64,000 bases of DNA from Pedinophyceae sp. YPF-701 (taxonomy: Eukaryota; Chlorophyta; Pedinophyceae): positions 372,001 through 436,000 of the forward strand of contig CAJZHL010000010.1 of NCBI GenBank assembly GCA_916048055.1. The letters run 5' to 3'. Made by a program: the position numbers and the translations under genes. Positions 41,408 through 50,536 of this stretch are shown piece by piece. The stretch's first letter is position 1, and every line of letters begins with the position of its first letter. The notes below the pieces were generated by a model. The model was not told where the DNA came from. It ran no database searches and saw only the letters and a program-made list of their open reading frames with translations.

Positions 41408-42118
41408 CTGGCTGCGCTGCATCGCCCGCGGTGCCGCATGCAGGCGCGTTCCGGACATGCACACGCAGCGCCGCACTACCAGCGACACACACGTCACGCA
41501 CCCGCGCACGCACACACCTGTTGCCCGCAAACGCGCGGAGAGACGACCCTGCTGCTCCTTGCTGCTTGAAGGGCTGGACGACGCGTGAGTGCGGTGACGT
41601 CGGTGAGTTGCGAGTTTGCGTCGTGGCCGTGACGCCGGACGCTCCCCAGTACACGCGACCGGCGTGGCGAGGCGTCTTTGTCTGCTCTCACGCGCTCAGT
41701 CGAGGACACCTCCCCCTGACAGCAGCCACCTCCCCCCAGACGTCGTGGGCTGCCAAGCAAGCGCGCGGACGAGGCCGCGAGCGGCGCGGTGCTGGTGCGC
41801 GGTTGCGTGCGTGCATGGTGCCGCGCTGCAGGGGCCCTGTCACCAGCGCGCGCAGCGGTCTTGCTGTGTGTGTGTGCCGCTCCATTCGCGCATCAGCATG
41901 CGCAGTCACGTGCGCACAGACCCCATCGCTCACCGAAGTCTCAGCGGACGCAGCGTCGGAGGCACCGTCACGGGAGCTTGGCTGCAACAACAGCGGGAGC
42001 TGCGTGCTGCAAGGGCGCCCGCACGGGGACGGGAGAGCGCGGCGAGACGCGATGCGGGCGACCATGACGCCAGGCTTCACAAGGGCCGTCGGCATCCTCG
42101 AGCAGATCCGCATCCACC
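41408..42118. other. Array spacer, type F (second copy)
   Basis: Copy of 38431-39141. No gene recognised. Confidence 0.65.
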
Positions 42119-43801
42119 TCACCCAACATGCCTTGTCTCCTCCATCCCCGCCGGCAGCACCAGCCGAGTCCTCTCAAAGCTCCACCCACGCAGACGATCC
42201 GCGACGCTCTGCTCCAGCGTCCCCGTCAGACTCTTGCACCCACTAACGTACAGCTCCTCCAGCGCGTGCAGTCCGCCCAGCACCTCCGCCGCGTCCTCCC
42301 AGTCCAGCGCATGGCAATAGCTCACGTCCAGCTTCTCCAGCGCGTCCATGCCCCTCGGCAGCTTTCGTATGATGCTGTGCCAGGCTCTCAGCACCCGCAG
42401 CCTCGCAGCACACGACGCGGGCAGGAACGCCTCCCCGTCCAGCTGCCCGCACCGGCTCACGTCGAGCTCCTCCAGCGCCGTCAGCCCCTCCGGCACCCTC
42501 CTCACTGCACGGCACCAGCTGACACTCAGCCTGCGCAGCCTCGCACATACCGACGCCGGGAAGAAGCCCTCCGTGATTTCTCCCGGGAAGGCGCTCAGGT
42601 CCAGCTCCTCCAGCGCCGTCAGCTCCTCCGGCACCCTCCGCAGCCCAGCGCTGTTCACCCCCAGCACACGCACCGTGGCAGCGTTGCGCAGCGAGCCGAC
42701 GTCCAGCGACTCGCAGTACCGCACGCCGAGCTCCTCCAGCGCCGTCAGCCCCTCCGGCACCACCCGCATCCCCGTGCCATGAGCATTCAGCACCCGCAGC
42801 TCCGCAGCGCCCGCCAGCGCAAGCTCAGGCTGCAGATCCCTGCACCTGTCCACGTGCAGCTCCCGCAGCGCCCGCATGCCCGCGGGCAGCCTGCGCAGAG
42901 TGCTGCCCTCTGCGTGCAGCACCCGCAGCCCCGCCGCGGACGACGCCGGCAGGCTCGCCTCGTCCAGGCGCCCGCACCCGTGCACACTGAGCTCCTCCAG
43001 CGCGTGCATCCCCTCGGGCACCCTGCGCAGGCTACTGTCGTCGGCTTTCAGCACCCGCACCCGCCCCGCGCTCGACGCCGGCAGGAACGTCCCGCCCTCC
43101 AGCTCAAAGCACCGGCTGACGTCCAGCACCTCGAGCGAGACCATGCCCTCCGGCACGCGCTTCAGCCTCGTCCCGCCCACCCGCAGCTCCCTGATGCCCG
43201 CCGCCACGCCCGCAGGCAGCCACTCCCGCCCCCACACACCCTCCATGTCCAGCTCGTACACTCCAACGTCCAGGTACTGCAGGCCCGTCATCTCCGCCGT
43301 CACCGCCGCCGCCGACGCCAGCTCACGCCGGCGCTCGGCCGTCTCGGCCAGTACCTTGCGCCGGCCGGCATCCGACAGGGCCAGAGACGCCGGCAGACCC
43401 CTATCTCTCGCCTCCACGCGCACCACTGCAGATGGCACGCCCACGTTGCCAGTGCCTGCGCGGTGATACAGCCACACCCCGCGCCCCGTCGCCCACCCGA
43501 CCTCCGACCTCGTCCCCTCCGATACCCGCCCCTCCACCCGCCGCGCCACCGTCTGCCCCACCCGCTGCTCTGCACACTCGCGTGCATCCCCTGACCGCCA
43601 CCTCGCGCCGTCGCAGCTCTCCAGCACCGCCGCCATCATCGCCGACGACGTCGCCGCCAGCGCGATGCGCGACTGGCGCGGCAGCTCACGGATCACGCTG
43701 GCCAGGGGACCGTCCCGCCCGCACTGAATGTCCTCCAGCTGGAGCCGTGCGCGTTTCGAGCGCTTGGACGCGCCCGCATCGCTGCGCCGGCGCGGCGCCA
43801 T
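42119..43801 (-). CDS. LRR protein, array gene 16 (560 aa)
   Basis: MAPRRRSDAGASKRSKRAR start at 43801, TGA five codons upstream. Two oddities. The middle domain has an extra segment of about 17 residues (KVLAETAERRRELAS) that partly repeats the DAGRRELAS motif. The 46-residue module is cut in frame to DWEDAAEVLGGLHALEEL, losing about 20 residues between two GG pairs. Ends EETRHVG. The frame is open throughout, so it may still be functional. Confidence 0.8.
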   Translation of the reverse strand: MAPRRRSDAGASKRSKRARLQLEDIQCGRDGPLASVIRELPRQSRIALAATSSAMMAAVLESCDGARWRSGDARECAEQRVGQTVARRVEGRVSEGTRSEVGWATGRGVWLYHRAGTGNVGVPSAVVRVEARDRGLPASLALSDAGRRKVLAETAERRRELASAAAVTAEMTGLQYLDVGVYELDMEGVWGREWLPAGVAAGIRELRVGGTRLKRVPEGMVSLEVLDVSRCFELEGGTFLPASSAGRVRVLKADDSSLRRVPEGMHALEELSVHGCGRLDEASLPASSAAGLRVLHAEGSTLRRLPAGMRALRELHVDRCRDLQPELALAGAAELRVLNAHGTGMRVVPEGLTALEELGVRYCESLDVGSLRNAATVRVLGVNSAGLRRVPEELTALEELDLSAFPGEITEGFFPASVCARLRRLSVSWCRAVRRVPEGLTALEELDVSRCGQLDGEAFLPASCAARLRVLRAWHSIIRKLPRGMDALEKLDVSYCHALDWEDAAEVLGGLHALEELYVSGCKSLTGTLEQSVADRLRGWSFERTRLVLPAGMEETRHVG

Positions 43802-44624
43802 CGCGCTATGACAGCGTCAAGCTGCCGTGCCGCGTTTTCTAACGCCCGTGCGCCGCCTCCTGCGTGCCCACGGAGACAATGGAGGCGGTTGGGAGGTGGG
43901 CCCGCAACCGCGTTGCGCGACGACAGCCACGCGATGCCGACACCGAGCCGTGCTCTGCTGATACTCAACGTCGTAGCGCCACGCTCGCATCCGCCTCCAA
44001 CGCGGCACCCGCACCCCGCAGCGCGCCAAGCACCCAGGCTGCGCTGCATCGCCAGCGGTGCCGCATGCAGGCGCGTCCCGGACGCACATACGCAGCGCCG
44101 CACTACCAGCGACACACACGTCACGCACCTGCGCACGAAGACACCCGTTGCCCTCAAACGCACGGAGAGCCGACCCTGCTGCTCCTCGCTGCTTGAACGT
44201 GTGCTGCCAGACGCGCGAGTGCGGTGGGCTGCGGACCCGCGCGGTCGCCGTGACTGGACCTCGCGTGGTTGTGCACGCAACCGGCACGGCGAGGCGCCCA
44301 TATCGGCGTACGCGCTCACGGAATCGAGGACACCTCCCCCTGACAGCAAGGGATGCCTCACGTTGCGGGCTGTACGGCCGCTGTTGCCAAGGACTGCACC
44401 ACGCGCTCCGGTCCCGGCTGCACGCGCACCACCGCGGACGGCACGCCCACGTCGCAAAGTGACCAAGCAGTGTGGAGCAGTTTGCGACAGTGGTGTGAAG
44501 GACGCAGCAGGCGCTCGCTCGCTCACTCGCCCGCGCATCAGCACGCGCGACTACATGTGCGCCGAGCACGGTGCTGCTCGACGTATCAGCTCACGCAGCG
44601 TCAGAGACATCGCCATGTCCGCTC
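43802..44624. other. Array spacer, type A (truncated)
   Basis: Upstream of gene 16. Follows type A up to about 44624 and then breaks into unrelated sequence. The A-type remainder (about 100-200 bp next to the downstream gene) is missing. Coding-like fragment at about 44416-44454. No gene recognised. Confidence 0.65.
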
Positions 44625-44820
44625 GCAGAAGCTCACTATTGCTATATTTGTTCTATGGTGAATATTAGTGCGAGAGCCCGTCATTCCTTCGTTCGTGGCG
44701 GACGGTAGGCGGCGGTGGGCCGCCGGTAGGTGCCTACCCCGATTGGCCTACGGGCCGCCTACCTTGGCAGGCGCCGACCCGTCCGGGAAATCAGGGCAGT
44801 ACTAAGAATGCAGCATCCTC
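44625..44820. other. Non-array insertion with foldback structure
   Basis: About 195 bp with no counterpart in other spacers; its first 60 bp are notably AT-rich for this window. At 44704-44763 the two ends are complementary (GGTAGGCGGC against GCCGCCTACC) and a smaller hairpin (GGTAGG-TG-CCTACC) lies inside. It replaces the end of the A-type spacer and alters the C-terminus of gene 17. No target-site duplication or transposase is seen; it could be a small non-autonomous element, a repair filler, or an RNA-coding fragment. Confidence 0.55.
44704..44763. repeat. Imperfect inverted repeat (foldback)
   Basis: The left arm starts GGTAGGCGGC and the right arm ends GCCGCCTACC, with a nested GGTAGG/CCTACC hairpin between. 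Could form a cruciform in DNA or a stem in RNA. Confidence 0.6.
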
Positions 44821-46677
44821 ATAATGCGTCTCCTCCATCCCCGCCGGCAGCACCAGCCCGCTCCCCCGAACGTTCCACCGACGCAGACGGTCCGCGACGC
44901 TCTGCTCCAGCGTCCCCGTCAGATGCTTGCACCCGCTAACAAACAGCTCCTCCAGCGCGTCCAGTCCCTCCGGGAGGCTCCGCATGTCGCTGTCGTGCGC
45001 ATGCAGCACCCGCAGCCTCGCAGCATCGCGCAGCACCTCCGCCGCGTCCTCCCAGTCCAGCAGAGTGCAATGGCTCACGTCCAGCTCCTCCAGCGCGTGC
45101 AGTCCCCCCGGCAGCCTCGGCATGTCGCTGTAGCGCGCATGCAGCACCCGCAGCCTCGCAGCACCGCCCAGCACCTCCACCGCGTCCTCCCAGTCCAGCT
45201 CTTTGCAACCGCCCACGTCCAGCACCTCCAGCGCGTCCATGCCCCTCGGCAGCTTCCGCACGTTGCTGTACGAGACCTTCAGCACTCGCAGCCCCGCAGC
45301 ATACGACGCGGGCAGATACGCCTCGCCGTCCAGCTGCTCGCACTCACTCACGTCGACACTCTCCAGCGCCGTCAGCCCCGCGGGCACCCTCCTGATTCCA
45401 GGGCACCCACGGACACTCAGCCCACGCAGCCTCGCACAGATCCGCGCCGGCAAGAAGCCCTCCGTGATTTCTCCCGGGAATTCCCTCAGATCCAGCTCCT
45501 CCAGCGCCGTCAGCTCCTCCGGCACCCTCCGCAGCCCAGCGCTGTTCACCTTCAGCACGCGCACCGTGGCAGCGTTGCGCAGCGAGCTCACGTCCAGCGA
45601 CTTGCAGTCCTGTACGTTGAGCTCCTCCAGCGCCGTCAGCCCCTCCGGCACCACCCGCATCCCCGTGTCAAAAGCACTCAGCACCCGCAGCTCCGCAGCG
45701 CCCGCCAGCGCAAGCTCGGGCTGCAGACTCTTGCACCAGTCCACGTGGAGCTCCCGCAGCGCCTCCATCCCCGCGGGCAGCCTGCGCAGAAAGAGGTCCG
45801 AGACGCGCAGCACCCGCAGCCTCGCCGCAGACGACGCCGGCAGGAAAGCCTCGTCCAGGCCCACGGCTGGACGCACACTGAGCTCCTCCAGCGCGCTCAT
45901 CCCCTCGGGCACCCTCCGCAGGCCGGTGCCGTCGGCCCTCAGCACCCGCACCCGCCCCGCGCTCGACGCCGGCAAGAAGGTCCAGCGATCCAGCTTCAAG
46001 CACCGGCTGACGTTCAGGACCTCGAGCGCGACCATGCCCTCCGGCACGCGCTTCAGCATCGTCCCGTGCACCCGCAGCTCCGTGATGCCCGCCGCCACGC
46101 CCGCAGGCAGCCACTCCCGCCCCCACACACCCTCCACGTCCAGCTCGTACACTCCCACGTCCAGGTACCGCAGGCCCGTCATCTCCGCCGTCACCGCCGG
46201 CGCCGACGCCAGCTCACGCCGGCCGGCATCTGTCCGGGCCAGAGACTCCAGCCGACGCCGATCTCCCGGCTCCACGCGCACCACCGCGGACGGCACGCCC
46301 ACGTCGCAAGTGCCTGCGCGGTGATACACCACCCACTCCCCGCGCCCCGTCGCCCACCCGACCAGCGACCTCGTCTTCTCCGACACGCGCCCCACCAGCC
46401 GCCGCGCCACCGTCCGCCCCACCCGCCGCTCCGCACGACGGCTGCGCGCGTCCCCCGACCACCACCTCGCGCCGTCGCAGCTCTCCAGCACCGCCGCCAT
46501 CATCGCCGACGACGTCGCCGCCAGCGCGATGCGCGATCTGCGCGGCAGCGCACGGATGACGCTGGCCAGGGGACCGTCCCGCCCGCATTGAATGTCCTCC
46601 AGCTGATGCTGCTTGGGCCCTGCGCTGGTTGAGCGCTCGCGGGGCGCGCCCCTGTCGCTGCGCCGTCCCCGTGGCAT
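44791..46677 (-). CDS. LRR protein, array gene 17 (628 aa, array edge)
   Basis: First gene of the array in transcription order. MPRGRRSDRGAPRERSTSAG start at 46677. Two 46-residue modules, one with EVLRDAARL. Variable LRRs NVSRCLKL and ADGTGL; the PAVGLDEAFL segment lacks the usual CxxLDEACL cysteine pattern. Where other copies end EETHYG, this one reads EETHYE plus DAAFLVLP from the inserted sequence, so it has a new nine-residue tail. Confidence 0.8.
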   Translation of the reverse strand: MPRGRRSDRGAPRERSTSAGPKQHQLEDIQCGRDGPLASVIRALPRRSRIALAATSSAMMAAVLESCDGARWWSGDARSRRAERRVGRTVARRLVGRVSEKTRSLVGWATGRGEWVVYHRAGTCDVGVPSAVVRVEPGDRRRLESLARTDAGRRELASAPAVTAEMTGLRYLDVGVYELDVEGVWGREWLPAGVAAGITELRVHGTMLKRVPEGMVALEVLNVSRCLKLDRWTFLPASSAGRVRVLRADGTGLRRVPEGMSALEELSVRPAVGLDEAFLPASSAARLRVLRVSDLFLRRLPAGMEALRELHVDWCKSLQPELALAGAAELRVLSAFDTGMRVVPEGLTALEELNVQDCKSLDVSSLRNAATVRVLKVNSAGLRRVPEELTALEELDLREFPGEITEGFLPARICARLRGLSVRGCPGIRRVPAGLTALESVDVSECEQLDGEAYLPASYAAGLRVLKVSYSNVRKLPRGMDALEVLDVGGCKELDWEDAVEVLGGAARLRVLHARYSDMPRLPGGLHALEELDVSHCTLLDWEDAAEVLRDAARLRVLHAHDSDMRSLPEGLDALEELFVSGCKHLTGTLEQSVADRLRRWNVRGSGLVLPAGMEETHYEDAAFLVLP

Positions 46678-47578
46678 GGTGTTCAGAGAGCCTCGGGTCG
46701 CTGTGTCGCGTTCCCGCGCCCGTGCGCCGCCTCCTGCGCGCCCACGGAGACAAGGAAGGTGAGGAGACAGTCACATCCACATGACGAGCAACGACGTTGA
46801 GCGACGACAGACACGCGCGGCTGACATCGATCCGCGCTCTGCTGATACTCAACGTCGTATCGCGATGCTTGACGTCCGCCTCGAGCGCGACACCGGCACG
46901 TGGCAGCGCGCCAAGCACCCAGGCTGCGCTGCATCGCCGGCGGTGCCGCATGCAGGCGCGTTCCGGACGCGCGTACGCAGCGCCGCACTGCCACTGACAA
47001 ACATATCACGCACGTGTCCGCGTACACACCTGTTGCCCGCCCGCAAACGCACGGCGGAGAGACGACCCTGCTGTTCCTCGCTGCTCTCGAGTGTCGGCCG
47101 ACGCGTGAGTGCGGCGACGTCGGTGAGCTGCGAGTTCACGTCGTGGCCGTGACGATGATCACTTCGCGTCTGTACGCAGCCGGCGCGGCGAGGCGCCCCC
47201 ATTGGCTCTAACGCGCTCAGCATAGGACACCTCCCCCTGACAGCAGCCACCTGCCCCCAGACGTCGTGGGCCGCATCGAGCACGCGCACAGACGAGCTCG
47301 CGAGGGGGTGGTGCTGGTGGCGGTCGCGTGCGCGCATGGTGCTGCGCTGCAGCGGGCGGACCACAACCACCACGCGGTGTGGCGTTGTGGCGCTGCGTGT
47401 GTGCCGGCGCTAGCCCTGTTGGCGCATGCAACAGCTCCGCGTTGGTGAACGAAGCCCTGGTTGACGTTGAGCCAGGGGCGCCGGTCCTCTTCTCGCGATC
47501 GTTCTCGGGGGCGAGGTACGCGAGGTGGAACTAGGTTGACAGCTCGTCCGTTGATCCCCCGCGTCTGCCAGGGCGTCA
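46678..47578. other. Right-edge array spacer and boundary
   Basis: Upstream of gene 17. Diverged array-type spacer up to about 47.40 kb, with the conserved block near 46842 and the right part related to type E. About 47.40-47.58 kb is unique sequence leading into the 3' end of the repair nuclease gene. No gene recognised. Confidence 0.65.
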
Positions 47579-49727
47579 TCACACGCGCTTGAAGTACGCA
47601 GCGATCCCCGCCCGCCCCCGCCCCACGCTCGCGCCTGCCCCTGCTCCGTCCTCAACGCGCGCACGCTTCCTCAGGGCGCCGCCCCCGGCGTCGTCCCTCG
47701 CCGCCCGCTGTATCTCCGCTAGTATCGCTACCTGCTCGCCCACATCGATCGACGTGAGGTCCACACCCCCCCCTTTGCCGTCCTCCGCGCACCCCGCAAC
47801 GTTGCGTACCGGACTCGCCGCGCGCCGCGCAACCGGTCGCTCCCCGGTCTTCCCTCCCGCCCCGACCTTGGTGAAACCGAACGCCGCGAGGCTCGCCTTG
47901 TTCTCGGGCACCCCGGGCAGGCCCGCGAACCGCTCCACCACCCTGCGCGCGTCCGCCTGGGTCCTGCGCCAGCACCGCGGCAACGCACGCGCATCGACAC
48001 CGCGCGCCAACGCCTCGCACGTGCGACACTCCTGCAACGCGAACGTCGACCAACCACACGCATCCTGCATAGCTGCACGCCACATACCTCGCGCCAACTG
48101 TGGGTATGATTTTCAACGGCTTCAGCGTCGCGATGCAGTCCCGCAGCTCCGGCCACGACGAGTGCTCGCTGTAGGGCACGCCGTACACGACCACGCGGCC
48201 GTTGTACGACCGCGACCGCGACGGCCCGACCGCGTTTGGGCGGAAGGACCACCCTGTGGGCCGAACGCCGACGACGGCCTTGTAGCCCCCCGCCTCCATC
48301 CGCGACTTGAGCAGCGGCGCCCGGATCTGCGAGCAGCGGCCGCGGCGTCAGTGCGCCCGCGGAAACGACTCGCGAGGCAACAGCGACACGCCGCGAGCGG
48401 CGCACCTGGCCCATCCAGTCGACGTGGATGCGCGCCTCGCGCGGGTCCTCCGTCAGGATGCGGTCCAGATCCGGCCCCAGGTCCAGCCGCGAGAGCGTGC
48501 GCCGCTTGTTCGCCGAGCAATACACCCGCCACCCCAGCGCCCGCGCCGCCCCGAGGTACGCCCGCTCCTTCCCGATGTGGTACGACCCCACCTGCACGAC
48601 AACGCGAAATGCGTGACACCTCTCCTCACCTCGCCTCGCCTCGCCTCAACAGCGACGCGCGCAGCCAACGCCCGCGCGAGCGTCCGCCCTGCCAATCAAC
48701 CCAGACGTCACGCACACGCACGCACGTGCGACGTCCGTCACGCACCACGAACAGCGTCTCCCCCGGGTTCGCCGCCTCCTCCTCGCGCATCAGCCGCACG
48801 ATCGAATCCACCGTCTCCTCCTGGCCGGGGAACACGTGTTTCGGGCCCGCGTACGTCGTGTCGAGCATCAGCACGTCCACGCGCAGCCCGAGCAGCGGCG
48901 GAGCCGCCATGCGCCGCGTCCACCGGAAGTCTCCCGTGTGGAGCACGTTGAAGAACGCGTCGCCGTCGTCGTCGCCGCGCGTCGACTGCCACAGCGGCGG
49001 CGGCACGCTGCCGCCACCCCCCGCGCGCAGCACGGCCTGCATGGCGTCTGCGGGCGGGCACGCGCGCTGTCCGTGCGCGGGCGTCGCGCGTGGGCGGCGG
49101 GGCACTTGGAACAGAAAGAGCACCGCCCCGGGGCAGTGGTTGGCGTCGATGGGCGTGACGCGCACGCCGTCGACGTCGTAGCTGCGGCCGACCGCCATCG
49201 GGCGGATGCGTGCAGCTGCGATGCCTTGCTCCTCGACCAGCAGCCGCGCCGAGACGGGACTGCAGGGTGGCGGTGTTGCGTTGCGTTGCGTGGGGGGGGG
49301 GGAGTGTTGCGCGCGGGCGCGGTCCTCGTGCGCGGGAGCGCTCGGGAGGAGCGAGCGGCGGGCAGCACGGGCTTGTGTGCGTGCGGCGGCGCGCGTGGCG
49401 TGACGCCGCAGGGCGAATGGCGTTGTGTGCACTTTTTGGGGGCCGCGCCTGCAGAAGATGTGTCCCGAGGTGAAGGAGCGCGTGAGGCCCGTGGTGTGGT
49501 CCGAGTGGCAGTGCGTGAGGAAGTAGTGCTGGCACGCCGGGTTCTGGAAATTGAAGCCATCGACCTGCACAGACTAGCCAGGGTCGCGCGCAGCTTGTCA
49601 CGGCTCCAGGCCTCCACCAGGCGAAACCACGATAGTTCTGACGCCTCGCCGCGCAGTCCGAAACGTCCGTACGCACCATGAAGCGCGTCTGCGGCACCCA
49701 CTTGAGCCACTCCGCTTGGGAGGCCAT
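47579..49727 (-). CDS. SNM1/PSO2-like DNA cross-link repair 5' exonuclease (DCLRE1 family, 496 aa)
   Basis: Metallo-beta-lactamase/beta-CASP nuclease acting in interstrand cross-link repair in the nucleus. Six exons on the minus strand: 49677-49727, 49449-49564, 48746-49259, 48406-48591, 48088-48326, 47579-47963, summing to 497 codons. Motifs in order: FMVDGFNF; FLTHCHSDH (metal-binding HxHxDH variant HCHSDH); DANHCPGAV; VLHTGDFRW; MLDTTY; FVVGSYHIGKE across an intron; GVRPTGW; YGVPYSEHSSWPEL; LKPLKIIPTV. All match the SNM1 order. Intron 2 appears to use a GC donor (AG|GC). The C-terminus ends GIAAYFKRV, like a degenerate PCNA-binding (PIP) box. The small gene upstream stops only 33 bp before this start. 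Whether it is closest to SNM1A/PSO2 or another member is not settled. Confidence 0.88.
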
Positions 49728-49760
49728 GGTGCGGCCTGGCCGGGGCCGGCCCGCGGCCCG

Positions 49761-50306
49761 TCAGATCTCCTCGGAGACGTTGGACTCCGGCTCGCTGTCG
49801 TCGAACTCGTCGGAGGGCAGGTCCTGCGAGCACGGCCTCGCGCGGGCTTCCCTGAGTGCGTAGTGCATTGGGCGCTGCGCCGGCGAGGTCTGGGCCAGGC
49901 GCGGCCCGCGTGCGGCCGCTGCCAGGCCTCTGTACATGTGTGCACGTCTCGGTGCACTCGAACGTGCTTCAGCGCGGCCTGCGCGTGCACAGGCGGTCGC
50001 AGCAGGGCCAGCGTGTGTGCTGTGCGCCCACCTCCTCGTGCGTCTCCGGCGCGGCGACCTGCGCCTCCTGGATGCCGACCGGCCGGTCGTTCTCGCACCA
50101 GCTCGCGACCTGCTCCTCCTTCGCCCTGCAGCAGCACCGGAATCGCGGTCAGTCGGCCCCGGAAGAGCCTCGACAAGGAGAACCGCCGTGTTTCGCAGCG
50201 CCCCGCACCTCAGAGCGGCCTGGCGCGCCTCGAGCTCCTCTCCCTCACGGACCACGTCGCGCCGCTGAGCAACGGGCGGCGCGATGGACACGGAGACCGG
50301 AAACAT
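49761..50306 (-). CDS. Hypothetical acidic-tailed protein, three exons (101 aa)
   Basis: Exons 50209-50306, 50032-50125 and 49761-49874 join with GT-AG introns in frame to 101 aa. It has a predicted helical charged segment (EELEARQAALRAKEEQVASW), then a PMHYALREARAR motif, then an acidic Ser-rich tail (SDEFDDSEPESNVSEEI). The HY motif followed by basic residues and an acidic tail recalls the C-terminal part of protein phosphatase 1 inhibitor-2, but the inhibitor's other motifs are not seen, so I leave it unnamed. More 5' exons are possible. Its stop lies 33 bp upstream of the SNM1 start; a shared transcript is conceivable. Confidence 0.5.
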   Translation of the reverse strand: MFPVSVSIAPPVAQRRDVVREGEELEARQAALRCGALRNTAVLLVEALPGPTDRDSGAAAGRRRSRSRAGARTTGRSASRRRRSPRRRRTRRWAHSTHAGPAATACARAGRAEARSSAPRRAHMYRGLAAAARGPRLAQTSPAQRPMHYALREARARPCSQDLPSDEFDDSEPESNVSEEI

Positions 50307-50536
50307 CCGGCCAGCTCAGTGCCGGGGTGAGATGCGCGCCACACGGCCGGCCTGACGCACGACGCGAGAACGTACCGCCGGCCGAAAGTGCGCGCGCAGG
50401 GCTCCCCGTGCCGCAAAGAGCAGGGCTGCGAGCGCCGCTCGGCTGCGCAGCGCGGTAGAACCAACACTTAGGCCCCTAAACAGCCCCGGGAAGTCCCCCC
50501 GGGCTCATTTCACGCGACGGCGAGTGCCGCGCCGGC
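50307..50536. other. Divergent intergenic region
   Basis: Between the minus-strand 101-aa gene and the plus-strand channel gene; probably a shared promoter region. No distinct element recognised. Confidence 0.4.

Larger units (their letters stand above)
39846..42756. repeat. 2.98-kb tandem duplication, copy 2
   Basis: Second copy of 36871-39779. A tract at about 40945-41110 does not match copy 1 but does match the spacer at 3150-3310, indicating a later conversion patch. Confidence 0.85.

Noticed and set aside
44704-44763. tRNA gene
   Set aside because: The fold is a simple nested hairpin; no cloverleaf arms or conserved T-loop were found.
44824-46632. Very long plus-strand open frames opposite the LRR genes (Gln/His/Arg/Pro-rich, e.g. 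602 codons here, 545 codons at 25084-26721)
   Set aside because: They are antisense shadows created by GC-rich codon bias. Their composition is low-complexity and they follow the repeats of the minus-strand genes exactly.
1-47400. CRISPR or satellite array
   Set aside because: The repeated unit is a 2-3 kb gene plus spacer with coding constraint, not short repeats with unique spacers.
1-47400. NLR-type immune receptors or receptor kinases
   Set aside because: No P-loop/NB-ARC, TIR, kinase or membrane-spanning segment is present in any copy.
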